A stretch of 14,916 nucleotides of DNA from Baffinella frigidus (lineage: Eukaryota > Cryptophyceae > Cryptomonadales > Baffinellaceae). Position 1 is the stretch's first letter. Every line of letters starts with the position of its first letter. The stretch is from contig MU646814.1 of NCBI GenBank assembly GCA_026770585.1, positions 1-14,916 of the forward strand, in the 5' to 3' direction. A program made the position numbers and the translations under genes. The notes beneath the pieces are model-generated. The model did no database searches, had not been told where the DNA came from, and worked only from the letters and a program-made list of their open reading frames with translations. This document shows positions 7,715 to 14,032 of this stretch, piece after piece.

Positions 7715-8052
7715 GCCGACTTCGAAGGGATTCGTGAATCACCCCTAAGCGATAAGACTTAGGACCTTACGGTAGGCAACCCGTAGGGGCATAGGGGGGG
7801 TCCTGTGAGTAGACTAAGGTGACGGAAACTCGGCCCAAAATGGGTGGAAAATCCTTCGTACTAGGAACCTTCGTACACGAGGCTACCCAGGCGAACAGAA
7901 TAAAACGGACTTTTAAATGATCACGTTTCCGCCCGCTGAGCGGTCGGACCTGTGTAAAGTCGCTGCTTTTCATCTGAAAATTACTACACACGTTTACAAT
8001 CGACATTTATTCTGTTCGCATAGGTAGCCTCGTGTGGTAGCCCGCTGTGTGG
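7708..8052 (-). mobile_element. Family F element interrupted by a second element
   Basis: Starts CCACACAG and ends CTGTGTGG. Its left part (CGACTTCGAA, AAGCGATAAG, TTAGGACCTTACGGTAGGCA, GGTGACGGAAA) matches the reverse complement of the elements at 14259-14411 and 14531-14674. At about 7860 homology breaks, and it resumes at about 8038 with TAGCCCGCTGTGTGG. The foreign middle is itself a palindromic element. Confidence 0.75.
7875..8035. mobile_element. Palindromic element nested in family F copy
   Basis: The arms ACACGAGGCTACC..GCGAACAGAATAAA and its complement (8006-8035) are about 30 bp with two or three mismatches. The interior includes AAAATTACTACACA, the same word seen inside the element at 2287-2460. 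It is 161 bp with no ORF. Confidence 0.72.
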
Positions 8053-8157
8053 CTGAAGCCTTCAAAATAAGGCCATGGGCCTTTTCACAAACGTTCAATA
8101 TCGGAGCGCCCGGGGTCCGTGGGAACACCCGTCCGTCAGCAGAGGGCTGGCTCATGT

Positions 8158-8238
8158 CACATGAGTCATGTGGGGTTCCCCAGCCTGACCCCTTCGAGCC
8201 CTCGAAGGGGTCAGGCAGCCCTACGAAGCTTCGTAGGG
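8158..8238. repeat. Cluster of three perfect palindromes
   Basis: CACATGAGTCATGTG (8158-8172), a 32-bp palindrome (8184-8215; arms CCTGACCCCTTCGAG and its complement around CC), and CCCTACGAAGCTTCGTAGGG (8219-8238) follow one another closely. They are absent from the matching position of D1. Cruciform formation or a compound insertion is possible. Confidence 0.7.
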
Positions 8239-8795
8239 CCACCCACCAACCCTCACGGAAAGAGCAAATCGTCGATTTTCAGAAAATTAAATGGGGGACG
8301 AGAAACGCAAACGTTCGAAAGTTAGAAAGGTTCGTGGTCACCTGGAAATCACCTTGCAGCGGGGTCGGATCCGACCACGACCCTTGCGAACGTTGCGATT
8401 ATCGGACCCCCTCAAGGCAATCTCAAGGCGCAGTTCGTCGAACTTGTTCGTCGTGATAATTCGACACCAAGATAATAAATGGCTCAAGCGTGGCGTGCGT
8501 TGTCAGCATTCGCTTGCAGGAAAAATCACTTTGACAATAAATGGCTCTAGAGCGGATCCTAGAGCGACGGTCAGCATCATGTTTTGTGCCCCATGGAGCG
8601 TTTCGAAGGTTCGAGACTCCGGGTAAATCTGTTTTAGAGCAACAACATTCGACACATGATTATTTTAAGACAGTCGTACGTCCGTGCTGACACGGTGCTG
8701 ACTGGACAATTAAAAAAGAAAATTGGTAGGTTTTTTGGTCCCCCTTGAATGAGCCCTTACTTTTGGGATACATTTTACCTCCCACACACGCCAAG

Positions 8796-9428
8796 ATGCA
8801 AGATTCGCTCTCCGTCTCGGGCGCCGGCTCCAAGGCCAAGATGTTCTTCTCGCGCAGGGTGTCTCTTCCGTTTGCTTCCTTCGCAAATGGTCTTAAGAGG
8901 ACCGTGATGCGCTCGGGGTCCACGCCGCAAACCTGCTCTGCGCCGCCAAGCAGCCCGTCCAACCGCTTTTCGGTGCCGTTGGAGATATCCGACCGGTGGC
9001 CGTGGGCTCCTGCGCCGGCCCGCACGGACTCCCTGCGCTCGGCCAACGCATCCGGCCTCTTCAAGCGCGAACAAGCCAAGAGCATGTCCCAACTGGAGTC
9101 CACCATGAACGAGCAGCCAATCGAATCGCGGACCGACGAGCAGCCGATCGTCTCGCGGACCAAAGGTTGGACTATCCTCGCCAGACGCTACAAGTGCGCC
9201 CAGCGGGTGGCGCGCGTGCAGTCCCCCCGGTACCGCACCTCGCGGAGGCCCGCCGTGAACCTCGCGCTCCACCACGTCTCCCAGGAAGACCTGCTCGCCA
9301 ACGCCTGGCGGCGTAGCGACCAGGACGCCATTCCGTGGCAGCGGGCGTCCGTCCCGTCCTCCTCCCGCGGACGAAAGCAATTGACGCCGCTGCCGCGCGA
9401 CGCCGCTAGAAGCTCCCAAGCAAATTGA
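8796..9428 (+). CDS. Unrecognised 210-aa basic protein, paralogue B
   Basis: Second member of the family at 5013-5636, with the same start MQDSLSVSGAGSKAK. Shared in order: SFANGLKRTVMRSG, a linker that is longer here (WPWAPAPAR region), DSLRSANAS, GLF.REQAKS, EQPIVSRT, VQSPRYRTSRRPAVNLALHH and SQEDLLANAWRRSDQDAIPW. The nucleotides 9216-9351 differ from 5358-5493 at one site, a silent GAT/GAC change. A 27-bp in-frame tandem duplication (9111-9137, 9138-9164) doubles the EQPI.SRT motif. The C-terminus lacks about 35 codons present in paralogue A and reads past the TAG of A in a different frame to its own TGA. A 269-codon antisense frame (8775-9584) spans it but crosses the MITE remnant and has no conserved partner start, so I prefer the sense frame. 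Function unknown. Confidence 0.7.
   Translation: MQDSLSVSGAGSKAKMFFSRRVSLPFASFANGLKRTVMRSGSTPQTCSAPPSSPSNRFSVPLEISDRWPWAPAPARTDSLRSANASGLFKREQAKSMSQLESTMNEQPIESRTDEQPIVSRTKGWTILARRYKCAQRVARVQSPRYRTSRRPAVNLALHHVSQEDLLANAWRRSDQDAIPWQRASVPSSSRGRKQLTPLPRDAARSSQAN
9111..9164 (+). repeat. 27-bp in-frame tandem duplication in paralogue B
   Basis: Two units starting GAGCAGCC.ATCG and ending TCGCGGACC.A. encode EQPIESRTD and EQPIVSRTK. Paralogue A has one unit at about 5279-5305, so the doubling is a difference between copies. Confidence 0.8.
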
Positions 9429-9528
9429 CGCCGGCGCTTGTGCTCTGCAGCGGTGCACCATTTCATGTCTGTCGGGAGTAAACCTCTCGAAACCAACCTC
9501 AACATTCGTGTGCGGGCAGCTGCGCGTG

Positions 9529-9610
9529 CGCTCATAAGAAACTGCCCCCCCCGCAGGACCACCGTAGGGCCACAGGGGAGGCATTTTCTAAAGAACGAGG
9601 TACCCCTGTA
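9529..9610. mobile_element. MITE family E, truncated copy in D2
   Basis: CGCTCATAAGAAACTG, a run of 8 C, GCAGGACCACCGTAGGGCC and a right end GAACGAGGTACCCCTGTA align with E1. The first 13 or so bases (TACAGGGGTACCT) and part of the interior are missing. It occupies the same site relative to the gene as E1 in D1. Confidence 0.75.
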
Positions 9611-9676
9611 GCCTGAGCTTGTTGGGAGGATGGCATCCTGTTGGGGTCAATCAAGGTGCATCGTGGCTTTCTAGCT

Positions 9677-9745
9677 TACAAGGGTATCTCGCCACAAGAG
9701 CCCGCCGCCCCTCTAGGACCACAGTAGGGTCCTGGGGATGGACCG
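9677..9745. mobile_element. Truncated family E relative in D2
   Basis: TACAAGGGTATCTCGCCACA, a C-rich stretch, TCTAGGACCACAGTAGGGTC and CTGGGGAT. It is the counterpart of 6236-6308; the right terminal repeat is absent in both. Confidence 0.55.
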
Positions 9746-9771
9746 CCTCGGAGCGAGACTCGCTTTCAAGA

Positions 9772-10186
9772 GTAGGGTTTCGGGTTTCAGGTTTAGGGTT
9801 TCAGGTTTCGGGTTTAGGGTTCAGGGTTCAGGGTTCAGGGATTAAGGTCTGGGTTTAGGGTGTAAGGTTCAGGTTTAGGGTTTAGGTTTAGGGTTTAGGG
9901 ACTTGGGTTTAGGGTTTAGGGTTTAGGGTTTAGGGATTAGGGTTTAGGGTTTAGGGTTTAGGGTTTAGGGTTTAGGGTTTAGGGTTTAGGGTTTGGGGTT
10001 TAGGGTTCAGGGTTGAGAGTTTAGGGTTTAGGGTTCAGGGTTTAGGGTTTGGGGTTCAGGTTGTAGGGTTTAGGGTTCAGGGTTTATTTTTCAGTGTTTA
10101 GGGTTTAGGGATTATGGTTTATGGTTTAGGGTTTAGGGTTTTGGTTAAAGGGTATAGGGTTTAGGTTGTAGGGTTTAGGGTTTATG
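9772..10186 (+). repeat. TTTAGGG array T4 with a near-perfect run
   Basis: Mostly TTTAGGG with G-rich strand on plus. The stretch 9906-9994 is a run of about 12 units with a single variant (GATTAGGG). Purity is much higher than in T1-T3, so this part is younger or has been re-expanded. It faces the CCCTAAA tract beginning at 10287. Confidence 0.93.
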
Positions 10187-10190
10187 GGTG

Positions 10191-10676
10191 ATGTGGAACG
10201 GCTTGCTGGGGGAGGAGCTGACGGGAGGAGAGCAGCTGGGGGGGCAGCAGCAAGCCAGAAGCAGCTGCAGGCGCGCAGGTGCTTAACTCTTAACCCTAAA
10301 CCCTAAACCCTCAACCCTCAACCCCAAACCCCAAACCCCAAACCCCAAACCCTGATCCTGAACCCTGAACCCTGAACCCTGAACCCTAAACAACCCTACA
10401 CCCAAAACCCTGATCCCTAACCACTACAGGGGTACCTCGCTCATAAGAAACGCCCCCCCCCCCTAGGACCACCATAGGACCCCAGGCATGGCACTACTGT
10501 AGGGTCCCAGGGGGGTTGGTTTCTTATGTGCGAGGTACCCCTGTAAACCTTAAACCTTAAACCACAAACCCCAGGCAGTGAGGACAGCAGCGAAGAAGAG
10601 GAGGGTGGAGACGTGGAGGGGCAGCAGTCGTTCTCCTTCTTCCTGGTCGTCATGGACCTCGACCTCAACGATGAAG
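10191..10676 (+). CDS. Probable two-exon (or longer) gene fragment
   Basis: Two gene-like segments lie between telomere-like tracts. Segment 1 (10191-10278) starts ATG and reads MWNGLLGEELTGGEQLGGQQ..., ending GCGCAG before GTGCTT. Segment 2 follows AACCCCAG and spans 10575-10676, with an acidic stretch SEDSSEEEEGGDVE and then SFSFFLVVMDLDLND, ending GATGAAG before GTTCC. Segment 1 leaves one base over and segment 2 supplies two, so the frame joins exactly (GGC). The 296-bp intron is CCCTAAA repeat plus a family E MITE. A third exon could begin at 11062 after GAGACAG; in the joined phase it reads GGFDLFLDRGAQQADELP and stops at 11117, giving about 81 aa in all. I recognise no family. Chance agreement of phase is possible (one in three). 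Confidence 0.42.
10287..10421 (-). repeat. CCCTAAA tract T5a
   Basis: CCCTAAA, CCCCAAA and CCCTGAA units, G-rich strand on minus, so it faces T4. It lies in the predicted intron between 10278 and 10575 and is followed by a family E element. Confidence 0.88.
10435..10545. mobile_element. MITE family E, copy 2
   Basis: Ends TACAGGGGTACCTCGCTCAT and its complement (one mismatch, GTGCG), flanked by TA on both sides. Has a run of 11 C after the left end, then CCTAGGACCACCATAGGACC and CTACTGTAGGGTCCC. It is 111 bp, inserted inside CCCTAAA repeats. Confidence 0.85.
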
Positions 10677-10689
10677 GTTCCTATCCAAA

Positions 10690-11050
10690 CCCGTAACCCT
10701 AGACACTAAACCCTAAATAATACAGTAACCCTAGACACTAAACCCTAAATAATACACCCTGAACCCTAAATACATCCTAAAGCCTGACCCCTCATCAATA
10801 ATCCCTAATCACGAATTCCTAAATCCTAAACCCTAAAAGCCTTGAACCCATCTCTCATCTCTATTCCCAAACCCTAATCCCTAAGCCCTAAACCTTGAAC
10901 CCTAAACCCTAAACCCCGAATCCGTACCGTATTCTTAAATTACCCTAAACCCTGAACTCTTACACATAATCCTTCCCTAATCCCTATTCTCTAATCCCTG
11001 AATCCCCAATTCCTAAACCTCAAGCCATAAACCCTAAACATTAAACCCTG
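10690..11050 (-). repeat. Degenerate CCCTAAA tract T5b
   Basis: CCCTAAA with many variants (CCCTAAT, CCCTGAA, CCTAGACACTAAA twice). It would be the second intron if the gene model above is right. No other coding segment is evident inside it. Confidence 0.85.
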
Positions 11051-11103
11051 AATGGAGACAGGGGGCTTTGACCTGTTTCTCGATCGTGGAGCTCAACAAG
11101 CCG

Positions 11104-11562
11104 ATGAACTGCCATGATGAACTGCCAGCTTCCATCACCGCGCAGGTTTGGATGCCAGCCCTCGAGGAGAAAGAAGGGCAGAAGCTATTTGCGCCTGGAG
11201 AGTTCTGGAAAGCCACCGAACCAGCCACCCCCGGGCATATCTGGATCGGTTTCGAGCCCATGTTTCACAATGAGGGGCAGAGCAAACTGGTGCTGGCGAG
11301 TGAGGTAGAGTTGTTGCAACTCGCCAGGGAAGTACATGTACAGCAGCCCAATAACGCGATCCTAAGGGGGGGGGGTCTCCCTCTAAGCGAGCTACAGCAT
11401 CTAGGAGGGTTGGGTTGGGGGTTGGTGAAAATTCTAAAGAGGAACCTCGGTTTTCTCGGGAAATTGTTGCATTTTTTTCGGCCCCGAAAATTTGCCAGCT
11501 CCATTCTCCGGGGGGTTAAGCACTCCAAAGGCCCAATTTTTTTCGTGGTCGCCACAGAATAG
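11104..11562 (+). CDS. Unrecognised ORF, 152 codons from ATG
   Basis: The frame is open from 11038 with its first ATG at 11104. Residues 1 to about 80 look like ordinary protein (HDELPASITAQVWMPALEEK, KLFAPGEFWKATE, GHIWIGFEPMFHNEGQSKLV). After about residue 84 it crosses a G-run and becomes low-quality sequence (GGGLPLSELQHLGGLGWG), so the true coding end or a splice site may lie near 11300-11345. A 9-bp inverted repeat, CTGGCGAGT/ACTCGCCAG, sits at 11293-11327. It lies directly after the CCCTAAA tract, and the frame differs from the one that continues the exon pair upstream, so it is either a separate gene, an exon joined through another acceptor, or a frameshifted remnant. No family recognised. 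Confidence 0.4.
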   Translation: MNCHDELPASITAQVWMPALEEKEGQKLFAPGEFWKATEPATPGHIWIGFEPMFHNEGQSKLVLASEVELLQLAREVHVQQPNNAILRGGGLPLSELQHLGGLGWGLVKILKRNLGFLGKLLHFFRPRKFASSILRGVKHSKGPIFFVVATE

Positions 11563-12061
11563 ATTTACTTCAATTGCCTATGACGTAATCCCTCCCACAC
11601 GAAATAGATTTCTTTCCCCCGGCGCCTGACGGTCGGTTTCCTCAAAAATATGGTTTCATGCAAAGCGAGGGTGTTTCAAATACGTGATGCACAAGTACAC
11701 AATGTTTTGTTTTTTTGGTTTTGCTCCTGTTTTGTTTTTCAGACGGACGATGTAAAAGCAAAAATGGCTTTTGTTCGTGTAGTAATTTCAATTTTCGTGT
11801 AGTAAACTCAAACTGGGATTCTGTGATAAATTCGCGATGCTGCAGTAAATTCAAAACGCATGACTTGGGGTGGAGATGTCTCGTGTCGTGATGTTTTCTC
11901 CGAGAAACCTCTTCGTCTCAATTTTTGAAGTTGCCTTTTCTCAACACATTCCTGCGTCACGTGTCACCCCTCTGTAGTAATCAACGTCCCTCTACAGTCA
12001 ATAAACCCGCGAAGTGACGATCGAAGTGTCGGTCTTTGCGCCTTGTACCTTCCTATTCCAG
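11563..12061. other. AT-richer gene-free stretch
   Basis: No supported ORF. A minus-strand frame at 11642-11854 is low-complexity (T-rich on plus). The words GTGTAGTAAT/GTGTAGTAAACTC appear at about 11777 and 11796 and TGTAGTAATC at about 11973, the first members of the motif series that becomes dense after 12062. Confidence 0.5.
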
Positions 12062-12326
12062 GCCGCCAGTTTACTACACCAAAAGGGAAGCGAGATTGTG
12101 TAGTGAGGGTCAGGTTCGGCATTTACATAGCAGTTTACTACAGCTTCCAATGTGAAGTTGTTGGACAAATGTTTCCCCTTGTGGTGTAGTAAACTGGGTT
12201 TTCCTAGACCTCGTCCTCGTAGGTACGACGAAAACCCAGTTTACTACAACACGAGGGGTAACCTACCGGTACGAGGACGAGGTCTAGGAAAACATGATGT
12301 ACCCCTTGTGGTGTAGTAAACTGGGG
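12062..12326. repeat. Cluster of TGTAGTAAACTGGG motifs in both orientations
   Basis: CAGTTTACTACA or its complement occurs at about 12068, 12131, 12185, 12236 and 12312. The 24-bp segments 12175-12198 and 12302-12325 are identical direct repeats, and 12231-12252 is the same motif inverted. The order is motif, stem arm, inverted motif, stem arm, motif. No ORF of note. Confidence 0.8.
12198..12293. repeat. Perfect 24-bp inverted repeat
   Basis: The arms 12198-12221 (beginning GTTTTCCTAGACCTCG) and 12270-12293 are exact complements with a 48-bp spacer that contains the inverted CAGTTTACTACA motif. Perfect arms point to recent origin or selection on pairing. It may be the terminal part of an inverted-repeat element. 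Confidence 0.85.
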
Positions 12327-12680
12327 CATGTACCGTAATGTAACATTTTCCGCTGGTCACGAGTGTTTTGTTTTGTCTCGTCACATTTTTGTCTCGTCAC
12401 GAGTCGCCCCACCTCACGGACCGAAAAGGGGGAGATGAGAAAGGGAGATGAGAGGGGAGGGTGTGAGGACTATCTGTGAGGACCGTCTCGGGACGAGCCC
12501 GCCTCAGGCGGAGAACATAAGTCATTAATGCAGACTTTAGGATATTGGGCTACTTCGGGGTCGATCCACCCAAAAGGGGATCCTATCCAGGGATAGGCCT
12601 ACTACGCCAGGAGCCTTCTGGTGAGGGGGGTGGGAATTGAGAGCCCCCGCCTCCCTCGCTCTCCCACACCTGCAGTCTGT
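12327..12680. other. Gene-free stretch
   Basis: No supported gene. It has purine-rich GGGAGATGAGA repeats (about 12430-12460), GTGAGGAC twice (about 12462-12485), and a degenerate CAAAAGGGGATCCTATCCAG/GGATAGGCCTACTACG stretch resembling the interior of the family E elements. Confidence 0.45.
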
Positions 12681-12765
12681 GAGCCTCGGTCGGACAGGTG
12701 ACGAGCCTCGGTCGGACAGGTGACGAGCCTCGGTCGGACAGGTGACGAGCCTCGGTCGGACAGGT
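12681..12765 (+). repeat. 22-bp tandem repeat, 3.9 copies
   Basis: The unit GAGCCTCGGTCGGACAGGTG plus AC starts at 12681, 12703, 12725 and 12747 with no mismatch between copies. Since 22 is not a multiple of three, frames crossing it (a 120-codon minus frame among them) rotate through phases, which argues against coding. Confidence 0.95.
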
Positions 12766-12895
12766 TCCCAAGCGGGGTCTCACAGTCTCAGCTCGATCCC
12801 CCGCACTCACCTCGAATTCGACCCGATTCATTATCAGCCTCTTCAACACCCCAGCCCACTCTTCCACCCTACCGCTCTCCTGCTCTCCCACTCTG

Positions 12896-13016
12896 TACAG
12901 GGGTACCTCGCGCATGATAACCCCCCCCCCCCATAGGATCACCATAAGGCCCTACGCATAGGCCTACTGCAGGGTCCTAAGGGGCGGCGCTTTCTGATGA
13001 GCGAGGTACCCATGTA
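12896..13016. mobile_element. MITE family E, copy 3
   Basis: TACAGGGGTACCTCGCGCAT, a run of 12 C, CATAGGATCACCATAAGGCC, GGCCTACTGCAGGGTCC and an end GAGCGAGGTACCCATGTA. It is 121 bp and slightly more diverged than copies 1, 2 and 4. TA flanks both ends. Followed after 47 bp by copy 4. Confidence 0.85.
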
Positions 13017-13063
13017 CAGGGGTCACTCGAGAATACGGTCCACCGCGCCGCAGGAGCCTACAG

Positions 13064-13183
13064 TACAGGGGTACCTCGCTCATAAGAAACTGCGCCCCCC
13101 TAGGACCCTACAGAAGGCCTATGCCCAGGGCCCTATGGTGGTCCTATGCGGGGCGAGTTTCTAACGAGCGAGGTACCCCTGTA
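13064..13183. mobile_element. MITE family E, copy 4 (interior inverted)
   Basis: The left end TACAGGGGTACCTCGCTCAT is perfect and the right end ACGAGCGAGGTACCCCTGTA is its complement but for one site. The interior reads CCTAGGACCCTACAGAAGGC then CCCTATGGTGGTCCTAT, the reverse complement of copies 1-3. It has a C run of only 6. TA on both sides, 120 bp. Confidence 0.86.
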
Positions 13184-13312
13184 GGCCTACGCGTTAGAGT
13201 CTACGACCACCCCGCGCGTCTTGTCCGATCTGTGTTTCGCAACACACTTTTACTGCACACGCCACACGAACAACACACACCACCACCTACAGCACAGAAA
13301 ACAACAATTCAA

Positions 13313-13461
13313 CGCTTAACCCCTTCAGCGGCCAGTAGGCTCATACGCCCTACCGTAGGGCCCAAGGACCTGCGTAGGACCTCTTGGCCGTCAAATTTGA
13401 GGCCACCTAGGGGTTAAGGGATGGCCACTTAGGGGTTGAACTGGCCACTTAAGGGTTAACG
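13313..13461. mobile_element. Short inverted-repeat element with internal triple repeat
   Basis: The left end CGCTTAACCCCTTCAGCGGC pairs imperfectly with CTGGCCACTTAAGGGTTAAC at the right. The right side carries three copies of GGCCACYTARGGGTTRA (13401, 13423, 13443). The interior has GCCCTACCGTAGGGCCC, as in family E. It is 149 bp and ends directly at the small ORF that follows. Confidence 0.55.
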
Positions 13462-13462
13462 G

Positions 13463-13630
13463 ATGCAGTTGACCCCCAGCCGGCAAAACTCGTCTCTGAG
13501 CCTAGGAGATGACGACATGGCGTTGTCGGCGGGCCATCTGCTGCGCGTCGGCGATCCGAACATCTTCCAGAAGCGCAGCGTCTCGTCTGCAGCCTGTTGT
13601 TTGGGCATGTGTTTCAAGGCGCAGGGTTGA
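13463..13630 (+). CDS. Small unrecognised ORF, 55 codons (possible exon)
   Basis: ATG 13463 follows an in-frame stop by four bases. The product starts MQLTPSRQNSSLSLGDDD, then MALSAGHLLRVGDPNIFQKR, and ends SSAACCLGMCFKAQG at a TGA made by the first TTGAGGG unit of the telomere-like array. The composition looks like real protein, not repeat, but the stop is supplied by the repeat. It is therefore probably a first exon or a broken gene truncated by the array. A donor-like GCAGG before GTTGAG (13625-13626) would allow splicing. No family recognised. Confidence 0.35.
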   Translation: MQLTPSRQNSSLSLGDDDMALSAGHLLRVGDPNIFQKRSVSSAACCLGMCFKAQG

Positions 13631-14032
13631 GGGTTTCGGGTGTAGGGTGTAGGGTTTAGGGTGTAGGGTGTAGGGTGTAGGGTGTAGGGTGTAGGGTGTA
13701 GGGTGTAGGGTGCAAGGTGTAGGGTTTCGGGTGCAGGGTTTAGGGTTAAGGGTTAAGGGCTCTGGGTCCAGGGTTTAGGGTTTAGGGTTTAGGGTTTATG
13801 GTTTAGAGGGTTTAGGGTTTAGAGTTTAGGGTTTAGGGTTTAGGGTTTAGGGTTTAGGGTTTAGGGTTTAGGGTTTAGGGTTTAGGGTTTAGGGTTTAGT
13901 GTTTAGGGTTTAGGATTTAGGGTTAAGGGCTCAGGGTCCAGGGTTTAGGATTCAGGGTTCAGGGTTTAGGGTCCAGGGTTTCGGGTTGAGGGTTGAGGGT
14001 GTAGGGGTCAGGGTGTAGGGTGTAGTGGTTAC
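13631..14032 (+). repeat. TTTAGGG array T6 with a TGTAGGG block
   Basis: About 13638-13735 is dominated by the variant heptamer TGTAGGG (roughly ten units, nearly uniform). About 13830-13898 is a pure TTTAGGG run of about ten units. The rest is degenerate, with a repeated AAGGGCTC.GGGTCCAGGGTT at 13755 and 13925. G-rich strand on plus. Confidence 0.93.

Larger units (their letters stand above)
8090..9745 (+). repeat. Gene-bearing duplicon D2
   Basis: Collinear counterpart of 4565-6310. Relative to D1 it has extra sequence at about 8150-8385 (including a palindrome cluster), a doubled AATAAATGGCT segment (8475 and 8536), and lacks the dispersed repeat pieces after the E element. Both duplicons run into a TTTAGGG tract. 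Confidence 0.8.

Noticed and set aside
8775-9584. 269-codon minus-strand frame, the longest in the window
   Set aside because: It lies antisense to the conserved sense ORF, runs into the family E remnant, has only a shorter overlapping counterpart (4980-5417) in the other duplicon with a different start, and is explained by high GC and sense-codon bias.
9772-10186. A true chromosome end
   Set aside because: The array is followed by about 4.7 kb of further sequence and is only partly pure, so it is interstitial in this assembly.
10441-10668. 75-codon minus-strand frame
   Set aside because: It runs through family E copy 2 and antisense to the better exon-like segment 10575-10676.
12681-12765. 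Possible CRISPR array
   Set aside because: The four units are directly adjacent without spacers, and the window is eukaryotic in character.
12583-12945. 120-codon minus-strand frame with internal peptide repeats
   Set aside because: It crosses a 22-bp tandem repeat whose period is not a multiple of three and ends in a MITE; the repeated peptides reflect the DNA repeat.
13121-13417. 98-codon plus-strand frame
   Set aside because: It starts inside family E copy 4 and ends in the 13313-13461 element; mostly mobile-element sequence.
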